A stretch of DNA of 64,000 nucleotides, taken from positions 1,116,001 through 1,180,000 of the forward strand of contig NZ_CP040098.1 in the NCBI RefSeq assembly GCF_005377625.1. Direction: 5' to 3'. A model generated the notes under the pieces. That model did no database searches and was not told the origin of the DNA. It saw only the letters and a program-made list of their open reading frames with translations. The position numbers and the translations under genes are program-made. Positions within the stretch are counted from its first letter, which is position 1; every line of letters begins with the position of its first letter. This document shows positions 9,465 through 20,005 of the stretch, one piece after another. Source of the stretch: Desulfoglaeba alkanexedens ALDC. Lineage in GTDB: Bacteria > Desulfobacterota > Syntrophobacteria > Syntrophobacterales > DSM-9756.

Positions 9465-11216
9465 CTATTCCGGCATGAAGGGAAGGCCGTCCATTTCGGG
9501 CATCAGGTCCGCTTGGATCTTCTCCAGAAGAGCCGGCAGTTCTTCCCTGCTACAGAAGAGCACTTCACCGGAGCGCCGCACCTTCACTTCCAACCGCCCC
9601 TGCTTCAGTCCGCGCTGACTCACCACCACCCGGATTGGAATGCCCAGCAGATCGGCGTCTTTGAGTTTCACTCCAGGCGATTCATCCCGATCGTCGTAGA
9701 GCACTTCCCACCGGCTGGTAAGTTCCCGGTACAGTTCTTCGGCCGCCTGATCCACATCGGTCTTTTTCCCGAGGGTCGTGATCACGATCTGGAAAGGCGC
9801 GATGGTGAGCGGCCAGATGATGCCCGCTTCATCGTGCCATTGTTCGACGGCGGAAGCCATGAGCCGTTCCACTCCGATGCCGTAACATCCCATGATCACG
9901 GGGCGGTTTTCGCCGTCAGCATCCAGGTAGGTCACGTCCATGGCATCGGGTGCGGTGTATTTGGTACCCAGCTTGAACGTGTGCCCCAGTTCGATGCCTT
10001 TTCGGATGGTCAGTTTTCCCCGACCGCAGGCGGTGCAGGTATCGCCGTCGCGAACCTCGGCGATGTCCACCTTCTCCGGGGCATGGAAGTCCCGGCCGCA
10101 AAGCACGTTCTTGAGGTGCACGTCCACCTGGTTGCCGCCGGCGACATAAAGGGTTCCGTCGTCCACGGAACTGTCGACCACCACGCGCACCGTTCCCGGC
10201 TCGAGCCCCACGGGGGACAGGAAACCCCCGTGGAGTCTCTTTTCGGCGAGGGCTTCTTCCGGCGCCAAATCCAGTCGCACCGCCTTCAGGTGGTTGGCTA
10301 ACTTGGTCGGTGAAATATTGAAATCGCCTCGCACCACGGCCAGGACCAATTCTCCGTCCGCATCGTAGGCCACCGTCTTGAGGAAGTGTTCCTCGGAAAT
10401 TTTGAAAAAATCCATGAGCTGCGCGATGGTCTTGATTCCCGGGGTCGGGACTTTCTCCATCGGAGGCGGTGTGCCGGGCGGGTCCTGGCGTCGTGGTTTG
10501 AGGCCCGTCGCTTTCTCCATATTGGCGCGGTAATCGCACTGGCTGCACACCACGAACCGGTCTTCGCCGCTGGGGGATTCCAGCATGAACTCGTGGGAAC
10601 CGGTCCCCCCCATGATCCCCGGGTCCGCTTCGATGGGTACGGCCGTAACGCCGCAACGGGCGAAGATTCTGAGATACGCGTTGTAAATCCTGGGATAGTA
10701 GGCGTCCAGATCCTCGAAGTCGGGATGGAAACTGTAGCCGTCCTTCATGAAGAATTCGCGTACCCGAAGCAGGCCGGCCCTGGGCCGCGCTTCGTCTCGG
10801 ATCTTGGTCTGGATTTGGTAGAGCATCACCGGGAGATCGCGATAGGAACGTAGGAATTTCTTGGCGATGTCGGTGATGATTTCCTCGTGGGTCATGGCCA
10901 GCACGAATTCCCGGTCCCGCCGATCGCGGATGCGCCAGAGTTCCTGGCCGATATGGTAGTAGCGCTTGGTGGCCTTCCACAGTTCGGCCGGGTTCAAAAC
11001 CGGAAGAGTCACCTCGATTCCGTCGATGGCGTTCAATTCGGCTCGCAGAATGTTTTTGATCTTTTCGGCCACTCTATGCCCCAGGGGGAGCAGGGAGTAG
11101 ACGCCGGCCGCCGCAGGGTAAATGAAGCAACCCCGCAGCAGCAGGATGTGCGAAGGGGTTTCGGCTTCCTTGGGCACTTCATAGAGCGTATGGACAAAAT
11201 ATCTCGAATAGCGCAT
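9465..11216 (-). CDS. proS: Prolyl-tRNA synthetase
   Basis: ProS charges tRNA-Pro with proline. The 583-residue protein is the bacterial class II form: the N-terminal catalytic part begins [15 protein letters not shown], then class II motif 2 ([20 protein letters not shown]), the editing insertion domain in the middle, motif 3 near [12 protein letters not shown], and the C-terminal anticodon-binding domain. The start at 11,216 is supported by GGGAGGT seven bases upstream; the open frame extends 64 codons further but that part does not belong to the family. Confidence 0.96.
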   Translation of the reverse strand: MRYSRYFVHTLYEVPKEAETPSHILLLRGCFIYPAAAGVYSLLPLGHRVAEKIKNILRAELNAIDGIEVTLPVLNPAELWKATKRYYHIGQELWRIRDRRDREFVLAMTHEEIITDIAKKFLRSYRDLPVMLYQIQTKIRDEARPRAGLLRVREFFMKDGYSFHPDFEDLDAYYPRIYNAYLRIFARCGVTAVPIEADPGIMGGTGSHEFMLESPSGEDRFVVCSQCDYRANMEKATGLKPRRQDPPGTPPPMEKVPTPGIKTIAQLMDFFKISEEHFLKTVAYDADGELVLAVVRGDFNISPTKLANHLKAVRLDLAPEEALAEKRLHGGFLSPVGLEPGTVRVVVDSSVDDGTLYVAGGNQVDVHLKNVLCGRDFHAPEKVDIAEVRDGDTCTACGRGKLTIRKGIELGHTFKLGTKYTAPDAMDVTYLDADGENRPVIMGCYGIGVERLMASAVEQWHDEAGIIWPLTIAPFQIVITTLGKKTDVDQAAEELYRELTSRWEVLYDDRDESPGVKLKDADLLGIPIRVVVSQRGLKQGRLEVKVRRSGEVLFCSREELPALLEKIQADLMPEMDGLPFMPE

Positions 11217-11513
11217 CCACCGCACCTCCCGTGTTGAGTTCCCGCTCAACGTATTTTCATGTTCTGGGACAGGATTCCGGATTGGACCGTTTCCGATGGT
11301 TTTTTTTAGAAGGCCGGAATCTAGCACGCAGCCTTCTTCCCTCACAACCTCAAAACGCAACCGAAAAAGGACTTGGCGGACGGAGACCGCAGCTGTTATG
11401 AGATTCACTGCTGCAAGGTGACGATAAGCACGAACCGGAAACCAGGGAGGATGGGTGCCGAGCGCCGGACCCTTTGGAAACTCTAGAGGCCTTTCACCCC
11501 ATAGGAACGAACC
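11217..11513. other. Divergent intergenic region proS / YkgJ-family gene
   Basis: This 297-bp stretch separates two divergent genes and should hold both promoters. No clear -10/-35 pair or repeat could be picked out by eye. Confidence 0.4.
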
Positions 11514-12452
11514 ATGAACCGAAGACCGACCGGTCCCGGCACGTCGGATTCCTCCGAAGCCCCCCGTTCACCGGCGACCTGGGATCTCGAGACCTTTCGC
11601 AAAAACCTGGAAGAACACATCGAAATGTTGCGGGAAGACGAGGAAACCACCGTCCCGCCCGAGCGCCTCATGCTGCAGCTTGAACATGACTCCGAATTCC
11701 TGGAAATCGTCAGGAACTGGGAGCGGCTGGAAGAAGCTCGACGCACCGACGCGTGGAAACGCGCGTTGGCGATCGCCGATAAGCATGCTCGGGAAGTAGT
11801 CCCCGTCTGCCTCCGTTGCGGCGAATGCTGCCGCCAGGGAAGCCCCACCCTCCACCTGGAAGACTTGGAACTGCTGAAGGCCGGAAAAATTCCCTGGGAC
11901 GCCCTGGTTACCCTGCGCCGGGGCGAACCGGTCCATTCGCCTTTCCAGGAAAGGCTTTTCTTTCTGCTCGACGAACGCATCAAAATCCGAGAAAAGCCGG
12001 GATCTCATACGTGCCTGTTTCTGGAAGACGGCGGATCGGACTGCACCATTTACGACGACCGCCCGCTCCAATGCCGGGCCCAGGCCTGCTGGGATCCGAC
12101 ACAAGCCAGAGAACTGGCCGAACAGCCCTACCTCAGGCGGGCCGACCTGTTCGCGGATGTGGAACTCCTTTATGAACTCATCGCCGAGCACGACCGCCGC
12201 TGTGCCTTCGACAGGCTCAGGGACGCCTTTGAACGCCTGGATCAAACCAAGGGTGAATCAGCCGGAGAAGTTCTGGAACTCATCGCCTATGAAGAACATT
12301 TCCGGGGGTTTCTTCAAAAAAAGCTGAATATTCCTCAAGAAACCATGCCGCTCGTTTTCGGCCGGAGCTTTGCCGAACTTACGGCCCTCTTCGGCTTTCG
12401 CGTGGAGACCCGGCCGGACGGCACAAGGGTGCTTATTGCCGAATCCGCCTGA
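11514..12452 (+). CDS. YkgJ-family cysteine cluster protein
   Basis: The 312-residue protein has the YkgJ/CxxCxxCC signature: [20 protein letters not shown] followed by a downstream CLFLEDG...[12 protein letters not shown] segment. The cysteines are thought to bind zinc or an iron-sulfur cluster; the biochemical role of the family is unsettled. An acidic helical N-terminal region of about 95 residues precedes the cluster. It has no functional neighbours: proS diverges upstream and a repeat island follows. Confidence 0.8.
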   Translation: MNRRPTGPGTSDSSEAPRSPATWDLETFRKNLEEHIEMLREDEETTVPPERLMLQLEHDSEFLEIVRNWERLEEARRTDAWKRALAIADKHAREVVPVCLRCGECCRQGSPTLHLEDLELLKAGKIPWDALVTLRRGEPVHSPFQERLFFLLDERIKIREKPGSHTCLFLEDGGSDCTIYDDRPLQCRAQACWDPTQARELAEQPYLRRADLFADVELLYELIAEHDRRCAFDRLRDAFERLDQTKGESAGEVLELIAYEEHFRGFLQKKLNIPQETMPLVFGRSFAELTALFGFRVETRPDGTRVLIAESA

Positions 12453-12499
12453 TCGACCCACCATGATTCCTGCAGTGTGGAGCATGGGAACACAGGGGC

Positions 12500-13740
12500 C
12501 CCCCATCACCCCATAAGCGCTGAGTTGTTTTTGCCCGGTATCGACCGGAAAAAATGAACATCGAACATTGAACGTCCAACATCGAATGGTGAATGGGTGC
12601 GGATCTTTTAGAACGACATCCAGGGTGACCCTCTGAGGTAGATCCAGATGGCCTTGAAGCAGCAAGCGCATCAGCTCCGTTTCCCCTTGTTCCCAAGCTC
12701 CAGCTTGGGAACAAGGTGGATGGTGGAGATTGGGAACAAGGTCAAAAAATCCCCCTCTCCCTTGATGGGAGAGGGTTGGGGTGAGGGTGAGAAAATTAAC
12801 GTATGTCAATCAGTTACATTCCCCTCCCCTTAATCCCCTCCCACAAGGGGAGGGGAAATAGAATTCCCCTCGTTCCCAAGCTCTGGCTTGGGTACGGCGT
12901 CATGGGAACCGAAGCTGGAGCTTCTGCACACTTGTGTTCCCAAGCTGGAGCTTGGGAACAAGAAGCAAAAGATCTGCACCCAATGGTGAATGGGAAATGA
13001 ACATCGAACATTGAACGTCCAACATCGAATGGTGAATGGGAAATGAACATCGAACATTGAACGCCCAACATCGAATGGTGAATGGGAAATGAACATCGAA
13101 CATTGAACGCCCAACATCGAATGGTGAATGGGAAATGAACATCGAACATTGAACGTCCAACATCGAATGGTGAATGGGAAATGAACATCGAACATTTCCA
13201 TCGTTCCCAAGCTCCAGCTTGGGAACGCCCTGCGAGGGAAGCTCCAGCTTCCCTCCTGCTACAGCTGAAACGCGCTGTCTTTCTAGGGATCTCGCCAGGA
13301 TCTCGAAGTGGTCTTTCCCTTCGTTCTCAAGCTCTGGCTTGGAAACGGCCTCACCGAAGCTGGAGCTTCTGCACAGTTGTGTTCCCAATCTGGAGCTTGG
13401 GAACAAGAAACAACCCGGTTTTTCATTCGATGTTGAACGTTCAATGTTCGATGTTCGACGTTCATCTTTAAAAACAACCCAATGGCATAAATGCAACCCG
13501 GTTTCCCTTCGTTCCCAAGCTCTGGCTTGGAAACGGCCTCACCGAAGCTGGAGCTTCTGCACGGTTGTGTTCCCAATCTGGAGCTTGGGAACAAGAAACA
13601 ACCCGGTTTTTCATTCGATGTTGAACGTTCAATGTTCGATGTTCGACGTTCATCTTTAAAAACAACGCAATGGCATAAATGCAACCCGGTTTCCCCTCGT
13701 TCCTAATCTGGATCTTGGGAACGAGGAAAAGGCTCACCTC
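12500..13740. repeat. Repeat island: heptad arrays, palindromes, G-rich repeats
   Basis: It begins at about 12,506 with the same left end as the proA-nadD element (ATAAGCGCTGAGTTGTTTTT). Heptad-type sequence follows at 12,556-12,600; palindromes at 12,689-12,712, 12,872-12,895, 12,936-12,959 and 13,203-13,226, with diverged ones near 13,321, 13,381, 13,511, 13,571 and 13,699; and G-rich repeats near 12,750 and 12,826. The core is a tandem array of a 46-bp unit with four full copies (starts 12,999, 13,045, 13,091, 13,137) and a truncated fifth at 13,183. A segment with the opposite heptad orientation (13,316-13,500) is duplicated almost exactly at 13,506-13,690. Open frames on both strands are repeat-derived and not genes. 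Confidence 0.9.
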
Positions 13741-13960
13741 CGCCCCGAAAGTCAGCGCTTTCCTCAGGCGAACCTCGTGTGTTAAGGTTCCAATCATCTC
13801 CAGGGCCGACAGGACGCGCGACCATACCCGTCAGTGGCTTTCGAAACGTGCCCCCAGCGGCAATGGACCGAAAAAACGGCCCCGGCAAGGGCCTGACCCC
13901 GCGCTTTTCCAAACTTGGTTTTGATGGCCATCCAGGAACCCATAATGAGGAGGTGTCGTT

Positions 13961-14686
13961 ATGACCCACGAACGCTCCACCGGATCCTTTCCACGCCGCA
14001 CGTTCCTGCAGGGAGCCGTGGCCGGGGCCGCCGTTCTGGCCGCACAGGGCGTCTTCCGCCCCGCCTTCGCCGTAGCCGCGACCGGCGAAGAAGCCGTGTT
14101 CAAGCTTCCTTCGCTCCCCTACCCGGAAGACGCGCTGGAACCTTTCGTCTCCGCCCGCACCCTTTCTTTTCATTACGGCAAACATCATCAAGGCTACGTG
14201 AACAATCTGAACAATCTGGTGAAGGGCAAAGCCTTTGAGCGGATGTCCTTGGAAGAGGTCATCGTGAAGACGGCCGGCGATTCAGGCCAAGCCTCCGTTT
14301 TCAATAACGCCGCTCAAGTGTGGAACCATACCTTTTACTGGAACTCCATGCAAAAGGATGGCGGCGGGCCGCCTCAGGGACCGGTCGCCGCAAAGATCAG
14401 CGAGGCTTTCGGCAGCTACGAAAACTTCAGGAAGGAATTCGCGAAAGCGGCGGCCACCGTCTTCGGAAGCGGATGGGCCTGGCTCGTGTTGGAAAACGGC
14501 AAATTGAAGATCACCCAAACCTCCAATGCCGACACGCCGGCGGCCCATGGCCAAAAGGCGGTCCTCACCATTGACGTGTGGGAACACGCCTACTACCTGG
14601 ATTACCAGAACCAGCGCGTCGACTACATCCAGACCTTCCTGGATCATCTGCTGAACTGGGACTTCGTGGCTCAAAACCTGGAGTAA
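13961..14686 (+). CDS. sodB: Superoxide dismutase (Fe/Mn) with Tat signal
   Basis: The enzyme converts superoxide to hydrogen peroxide and oxygen. The 241-residue precursor starts with a twin-arginine signal: R12-R13 in PRRTFLQG, then a hydrophobic stretch and an Ala-rich cleavage region near residue 40. The mature part is a full Fe/Mn SOD: SFHYGKHHQGYVNNLN (first metal His at 71), WNHTFYW (second His), DVWEHAYYLDYQN (Asp and last His). FGSGWAWL and the FNNAAQ segment look like the iron type. Export suggests protection of the cell envelope or periplasmic metal proteins. GAGGAGGTG precedes the ATG, and the next gene starts at the base after its stop. Confidence 0.93.
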   Translation: MTHERSTGSFPRRTFLQGAVAGAAVLAAQGVFRPAFAVAATGEEAVFKLPSLPYPEDALEPFVSARTLSFHYGKHHQGYVNNLNNLVKGKAFERMSLEEVIVKTAGDSGQASVFNNAAQVWNHTFYWNSMQKDGGGPPQGPVAAKISEAFGSYENFRKEFAKAAATVFGSGWAWLVLENGKLKITQTSNADTPAAHGQKAVLTIDVWEHAYYLDYQNQRVDYIQTFLDHLLNWDFVAQNLE

Positions 14687-15412
14687 ATGCGACTCGCCGT
14701 CCTGTCCGACATCCATGGAAACCTGGAAGCGTTCCAGGAAGTGTTGAAAGACCTCGATGCCCTGCGTCCGGATCGGGTGGTCTGCCTGGGAGATGCCGTG
14801 GGCTACGGTCCGGACCCGGACGCTGTGCTGGAGATCATTGTCCGCAGACGAATCCCGTGTGTCATGGGAAACCACGAACTGGGCCTGATCGATCCGCGCA
14901 CGCTGAGCTGGTTCAACGCGTCCGCACGACGTTCCCTTGAAATCACGCGCACCTTGCTCCCGCCGGAAAGGTTCGATGAAATCCGTTCCTGGAAGCGCGC
15001 GCTCCGGCAGGACGGTGCGCTATTCGTCCACGGCTGTCCCCCCGACAACGTGCACCGTTATCTCATCGAGTTTACCAAAGATGAGCTCCCGAACCTCTTC
15101 GATCAGTTCGAAGAGGACATCTGCTTCGTGGGTCACACCCACCTGCTGGAACTGGTTTCGTGGAACGGAAAGGCGCTTCGCGTGACTCCACTGGCGCTCG
15201 GCGAAACCCGCCTGGAAGAAGGATACCGGCACATAGTGAACGTGGGCAGCGTGGGTCAGCCGAGAGACGGCACCAATTCCGCCAAGTATGTGATTTGGGA
15301 CAGGGAACGACAAGCGCTGGAAGTGCGCGGCGTGCCCTACGACATCCGAACTACGGCGGAAAAAATCCTGCGGATCGGCCTTCCTTCCATCAACGCCGTG
15401 CGGTTGTGGTAG
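14687..15412 (+). CDS. Metallophosphoesterase (YfcE/MJ0936-like)
   Basis: The 241-residue protein opens with the calcineurin-type motif set MRLAVLSDIHGNLEAF, then GDAVGYGPDPD, MGNHE and GHTH. It therefore binds two metal ions and hydrolyses phosphate esters or diesters; the natural substrate cannot be told from sequence. Its ATG touches the stop of the superoxide dismutase gene, so the two are translationally coupled and possibly linked in stress response. Confidence 0.87.
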   Translation: MRLAVLSDIHGNLEAFQEVLKDLDALRPDRVVCLGDAVGYGPDPDAVLEIIVRRRIPCVMGNHELGLIDPRTLSWFNASARRSLEITRTLLPPERFDEIRSWKRALRQDGALFVHGCPPDNVHRYLIEFTKDELPNLFDQFEEDICFVGHTHLLELVSWNGKALRVTPLALGETRLEEGYRHIVNVGSVGQPRDGTNSAKYVIWDRERQALEVRGVPYDIRTTAEKILRIGLPSINAVRLW

Positions 15413-15554
15413 TCAGACAAACCTCTTGCCGGTGGGTTGCCTTTTTTATAGCTTTGAGTTCTTCCGTTCTCCAAGACCAGCGTCAAATCGCCGAGACGGC
15501 GGGGGTCGTTACGGAAGGCATTTGTGGAACGGCATCGACTGATTGAGGTTTTTC

Positions 15555-16736
15555 ATGGAAAGCGGGCTTGCGCCGAAAACGCCGGCATTGGATACACGTG
15601 AGGAGGACCAGAGGCTTACCTGGTTCAGCCGGGCGCGGCGGCTTGTGATCAAGATTGGAAGCGCTGTGCTCACGGGCCCCAGGGGCTTGAACCGCGTGGT
15701 GCTTCACCGTCTTTCGGACCAGATCGCCGAACTTCGTGAGAAAGGCCGCGAAGTGGTGATCGTCTCTTCCGGGGCCGTAGCTTCCGGCGTCCGCAAGGTG
15801 GGCCTATCTGAGCGGCCTCGTACGATCCCCCAGAAACAGGCGACGGCCGCCGTCGGGCAGACGGTCCTCATGCAGGCATGGGAAGATGCCTTCGATAAGT
15901 TCGATTTCCTTACGGCTCAAGTGCTTCTGACCAGCGAGGATCTGGTTCAGCGTCACCGTTACCTGAACGCCCGGAACACGCTGCAGACCCTCCTGAACTG
16001 GGGGATCATCCCGGTGATCAATGAAAACGACACGGTAGTGGTGGAAGAGATCAAGTTCGGGGACAACGATCAGCTGTCGGCCCTCATCGCCGGACTCATC
16101 GGGGCGGACCTGGTGATCAACCTCACCGACACGGCGGGACTCTTCGACTGCGACCCGCGCTCCCATGCGGACGCCCACCTGATTCGGGTCGTCCACGGCG
16201 TGGACAGCCGGCTTCTAGCGTGCGCCACGCCCGAGCCGGGTTCCGTGGGGACGGGCGGCATGCTGAGCAAGCTGAACGCGGCCAAGAAGTGCCTGGCATC
16301 CGGTATTCCCATGGTGATCGCACCGGGGAAGGAACGCGACGTGCTCCTGAGGCTGTTCGAAGGGGAAAGCCTGGGAACCCTTTTCGTCCCGCAAAAGCGG
16401 GTATACTCAGGAAAAAAGCTGTGGCTGGCGAACCTTTCGAAGCCCTTGGGCGAACTGATACTCGACGAGGGTGCGGCAAAGGCGCTGACCAACGCGGGAA
16501 AATCGCTTCTTCCCATCGGAATCCGCGAAGTTCGAGGACATTTCGGCGTGGGGGCTCCGGTCCGGTGTGTCGATGAAGCCGGGCAACTGATCGGCATCGG
16601 GCTCACCAATTACAAGTCCAGCGAGATCGAAAAAATCAAGGGCCGCCACAGCGAGGAAATCGAGGCGCTCATCGGTTACAGACATTCGGACGAGGTGATC
16701 CACCGGGACAACTTTGTCCTGGCGGACGAAGCGTGA
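15555..16736 (+). CDS. proB: Glutamate 5-kinase
   Basis: ProB phosphorylates glutamate to gamma-glutamyl phosphate, the first step of proline synthesis. The amino-acid kinase domain runs from about residue 20 ([11 protein letters not shown]) through SSGAVASG and the NENDTV loop to about 270, followed by a C-terminal PUA domain. It has 393 residues when started at ATG 15,555, which has GAGG six bases upstream; a TTG four codons earlier is possible. proA follows 16 bp later. Confidence 0.96.
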   Translation: MESGLAPKTPALDTREEDQRLTWFSRARRLVIKIGSAVLTGPRGLNRVVLHRLSDQIAELREKGREVVIVSSGAVASGVRKVGLSERPRTIPQKQATAAVGQTVLMQAWEDAFDKFDFLTAQVLLTSEDLVQRHRYLNARNTLQTLLNWGIIPVINENDTVVVEEIKFGDNDQLSALIAGLIGADLVINLTDTAGLFDCDPRSHADAHLIRVVHGVDSRLLACATPEPGSVGTGGMLSKLNAAKKCLASGIPMVIAPGKERDVLLRLFEGESLGTLFVPQKRVYSGKKLWLANLSKPLGELILDEGAAKALTNAGKSLLPIGIREVRGHFGVGAPVRCVDEAGQLIGIGLTNYKSSEIEKIKGRHSEEIEALIGYRHSDEVIHRDNFVLADEA

Positions 16737-16752
16737 AGGAGGACGCGAAACG

Positions 16753-18009
16753 ATGAACCATCGGGACAAGGTGCGGACCATGGGGAAACGGGCCAAGGAA
16801 GCGGCCCACGAGATGGCCAAGGCCGGGGACGCCGTCAAGAGGGATTTCCTGGAAGGGACGGCGAAACGGCTGGAATCCGAGCGGCGCCGCATCGCGGAAG
16901 CCAACGACCGGGACATCGAGTCCGGCCGTGAAAAGGGGCTCCCAGACCCGAAACTGGACCGGCTCCGGCTTTCCGACAAGGTTCTGAATGAAATGATGGA
17001 GGGCCTTCGGGAAGTCGCTTTGCTTCCCGACCCCGTGGGCCGAGTGACTTCCATGTGGACGCGGCCGAACGGATTGAGGGTCGGGCGGATGCGGATACCG
17101 TTGGGGGTGGTGGGCATCATCTACGAGTCGCGACCCAATGTGACGGTGGACGCCGCGGCGCTCTGCATCAAGGCGGGAAACGCCGTGATCCTTCGAGGCG
17201 GCTCGGAAGCGTTCCATTCCAACCAGTGCCTGGCAGCGATTCTCCGAGAATCGCTCCGCGCCGCCGGACTTCCGGAAGCGGCGATCCAGGTCATGGAAAC
17301 CACGGAACGGGAAGCGGTCCTGGAAATGCTCCAGCTGGAAGACTGCATCGACGTAATGATCCCGAGGGGCGGCGAGGAACTGATCCGGTTCGTAGCGGCC
17401 AACGCTCGAATGCCCGTCCTCAAGCACTACAAGGGCGTGTGCCACATCTACGTGGATGAAGACGCCGATCCCGACATGGCGGAGGCGCTCTGTATCAACG
17501 CCAAGGTCCAGCGTCCCGCCGTCTGCAACGCCATGGAAACGCTTTTGGTGCACCAAAGGATCGCACCGGAGTTTCTGCCACGGATGGCCGAAGCCTTTCG
17601 GCGCCGCGGAGTGGAACTTCGCGGCTGCCCCGAAACCTGTCGCATCGTTCCCGAATGTCGGCGGGCCGAAGAAGAAGACTGGAGCGCCGAATACCTGGAC
17701 CTTATCCTGGCGGTTCGAGTCGTTCCGGACATGGATGCGGCCATCGCTCACATCGCTCGGTATGGATCCAACCATACGGAAGCCATCGTGACCCGAAACT
17801 ACGAGCGGGCCCACCGATTCGTGCAGGAGGTTCAGTCTTCGCTGGTCATGGTGAATGCGTCCACGCGTTTCAACGACGGGTATCAGCTGGGTCTGGGCGC
17901 CGAGATCGGCATATCCACTTCGCGGCTTCACGCTTTCGGTCCCATGGGCGTCGAGGAACTCACCACTACCAAGTTCGTCGCTTTCGGCAACGGCCAGGTG
18001 CGGGTGTGA
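16753..18009 (+). CDS. proA: Gamma-glutamyl phosphate reductase
   Basis: ProA reduces the ProB product with NADPH to glutamate semialdehyde, which cyclises on the way to proline. The 418-residue protein has the aldehyde-dehydrogenase fold, with the catalytic cysteine in [16 protein letters not shown] and a C-terminal [20 protein letters not shown] segment. AAGGAGG lies about ten bases before the ATG. The stop codon lies inside the 13-bp direct repeat that flanks the downstream insertion, so the end of proA remains intact. Confidence 0.97.
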   Translation: MNHRDKVRTMGKRAKEAAHEMAKAGDAVKRDFLEGTAKRLESERRRIAEANDRDIESGREKGLPDPKLDRLRLSDKVLNEMMEGLREVALLPDPVGRVTSMWTRPNGLRVGRMRIPLGVVGIIYESRPNVTVDAAALCIKAGNAVILRGGSEAFHSNQCLAAILRESLRAAGLPEAAIQVMETTEREAVLEMLQLEDCIDVMIPRGGEELIRFVAANARMPVLKHYKGVCHIYVDEDADPDMAEALCINAKVQRPAVCNAMETLLVHQRIAPEFLPRMAEAFRRRGVELRGCPETCRIVPECRRAEEEDWSAEYLDLILAVRVVPDMDAAIAHIARYGSNHTEAIVTRNYERAHRFVQEVQSSLVMVNASTRFNDGYQLGLGAEIGISTSRLHAFGPMGVEELTTTKFVAFGNGQVRV

Positions 18010-18014
18010 GGACC
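18002..18014 (+). repeat. Left copy of a 13-bp direct repeat flanking the heptad element
   Basis: GGGTGTGAGGACC here is repeated exactly at 18,863-18,875. The copies bracket the insertion between proA and nadD like a target-site duplication. The left copy contains the proA stop codon. Confidence 0.85.
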
Positions 18015-18055
18015 ATAAGCGCTAAGTTGTTTTGGCCGGTATCGACTGGAAAAAT

Positions 18056-18476
18056 GAACATTGAACATTGAACATTGAACGTCCAACATCGAATGCTGAA
18101 TGAGAAATGAACATCGAACGTCCAACGTCGAATGGTGAATGAGAAATGAACATCGAACATCGAACGTCCAACGTCGAATGGTGAATGAGAAATGAACATC
18201 GAACATCGAACGTCCAACATCGAATGCTGAATGAGAAATGAACATCGAACATCGAACGTCCAACATCGAATGCTGAATGAGAAATGAACATCGAACATCG
18301 AACATCCAACATCGAATGGTGAATGGGAAATGAACATCGAACATCGAACGTCCAACATCGAATGGTGAATGGGAAATGAACATCGAACATCGAACGTCCA
18401 ACATCGAATGGTGAATGGGAAATGAACATCGAACATCGAACATTGAACGTCCAACGTCGAATGCTGAATGGGAAAA
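18056..18476 (+). repeat. Tandem array, 46-bp unit built from heptads
   Basis: Nine units start at 18,056, 18,109, 18,148, 18,194, 18,240, 18,286, 18,332, 18,378 and 18,424. Their lengths are 53, 39, six times 46, and 53, which differ by exactly 7. Each is a run of xAAC/TxxG-type heptads such as GAACATC, CAACATC and GAATGGT plus a closing AAAT. Confidence 0.93.
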
Positions 18477-18625
18477 AAGGAACTTAGGGAGACCCAGAGA
18501 TGGTTAAAACTTATTCAGTGTGTACCACTAATCAAAAAACCCAAACTACCCGTCGTTCCCAAGCTGGAGCTTGGGAACGAGAAGCAAACAACCCAACGGC
18601 ATAAATGCAACCCGGTTTTTTTCAT

Positions 18626-18797
<172 letters not shown>

Positions 18798-18862
18798 CTT
18801 TAAAAACAACCCAATGGCATAAATGCAACCCGTGAATGCTTACAAAATAACTTAGCGCTTAT

Positions 18863-18875
18863 GGGTGTGAGGACC
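18863..18875 (+). repeat. Right copy of the 13-bp direct repeat
   Basis: GGGTGTGAGGACC, identical to 18,002-18,014. It ends one base before the nadD ATG and supplies the GTGAGG that probably acts as the nadD ribosome-binding site. Confidence 0.85.
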
Positions 18876-18876
18876 G

Positions 18877-19563
18877 ATGGAACTCGAGCGATTCCGCCGG
18901 CTGGGCGTCTTGGGGGGAACCTTCAACCCGATCCACCTGGGACACCTCAGGGGTGCGGAAGAAGCCCTGGAGTTGCTGCAATTGGATCTCTGCCTTTTTG
19001 TCCCGGCCTGGATTCCTCCTCACAAGACAGATGAAACGGTCACCTCTTTCAAGCACCGACTACGCATGTTGGAACTGGCCGTGGAGGGCCATCCCCGCTT
19101 TCGGGTATCCGACCTGGAGGAGCGCCTCGGGGGGAAGTCCTACACCGTGAGGACCCTGGAGGCCATCCGAAGGGAAGTTCCAGCGCGGGCAAGGCTGTTT
19201 TTCCTGGTGGGTTCCGACGCTTTTTTTGACATTCACACCTGGTGGCACTACCGGGAGATCTTTCGCCTCGCGTCGGTGGGCGTGCTCCGCCGGCCGGGAC
19301 ACGACGAAGGCCGCGTCGAAGAGTATCTGCGGCGCCACATCGACACCGCTTGCCTTTGGAACGACGATTTCCGGCGTTTTCAAACTTCGATGTGCCAGCC
19401 CATCCACTTTCTGCAAACCACGCACTTGGATATCGCCTCGTCGGACATCCGACGAAGGCTCCGAAACGGAAACTCCATAAGATATCTGGTCCCCAGGGAG
19501 GTCCTGGATTATATTCAAAGAGAAAACATTTACGGGATTCCCGGGGAGGCAACCCGTGACTGA
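18877..19563 (+). CDS. nadD: Nicotinate-nucleotide adenylyltransferase
   Basis: NadD adenylates nicotinate mononucleotide to deamido-NAD in the NAD pathway. The 228-residue protein has the nucleotidyl-transferase signature GGTFNPIHLGHL near the start and ISSSDIR-like IASSDIRRRL near the end. The start is fixed by the direct repeat supplying GTGAGG upstream. It forms a block with rsfS and the M48 protease, separated from proBA by the repeat element. Confidence 0.95.
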   Translation: MELERFRRLGVLGGTFNPIHLGHLRGAEEALELLQLDLCLFVPAWIPPHKTDETVTSFKHRLRMLELAVEGHPRFRVSDLEERLGGKSYTVRTLEAIRREVPARARLFFLVGSDAFFDIHTWWHYREIFRLASVGVLRRPGHDEGRVEEYLRRHIDTACLWNDDFRRFQTSMCQPIHFLQTTHLDIASSDIRRRLRNGNSIRYLVPREVLDYIQRENIYGIPGEATRD

Positions 19564-19583
19564 GGGCGGCGGGGGGTAGGTAC

Positions 19584-19997
19584 GTGAAGAAAGGTGCCGT
19601 GAAGGAATTGCAACTGAGTGCACTTCAGAAGGCAGTCTTGTGCGCACGGGAAGCGGAAGAGCGCAAGGCGTTGAACATAGTGCTGCTGGATGTTTCGCAG
19701 CTCACTTCGTTTGCCGATTATTTCGTGATCTGCAGCGGGAAGTCGAGCCGCCAAGTACAGGGAATCGCTGATCATCTGGAAGGGTGTCTCCGGGAAGCCG
19801 GCATCCGGCCGTTGGGCATGGAAGGCCTCAAGGAGGGCCAGTGGGTTCTCCTGGATTACGGAGAAGTCATCGTCCACATCTTCTATGACCCGGTCCGAGG
19901 GTTCTATGACCTGGAAAGCCTGTGGGCGGATGCCAGAACGGTGCACCTGGAAGGACAGGACATGCCGCAGCTTGACCGGGATGTCGTGAAACAGTGA
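19584..19997 (+). CDS. rsfS: Ribosomal silencing factor
   Basis: RsfS binds L14 on the large subunit and blocks subunit joining when nutrients are scarce. At 137 residues it has the family core: NIVLLDVSQLTSFADYFVICSGKSSRQVQGIAD and a C-terminal EGLKEGQWVLLDYGEVIVHIF. GTG at 19,584 is used, shortly after GGGGGTAGG. nadD-rsfS order is widely conserved. Confidence 0.95.
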   Translation: MKKGAVKELQLSALQKAVLCAREAEERKALNIVLLDVSQLTSFADYFVICSGKSSRQVQGIADHLEGCLREAGIRPLGMEGLKEGQWVLLDYGEVIVHIFYDPVRGFYDLESLWADARTVHLEGQDMPQLDRDVVKQ

Positions 19998-20005
19998 GGT
20001 CCACC

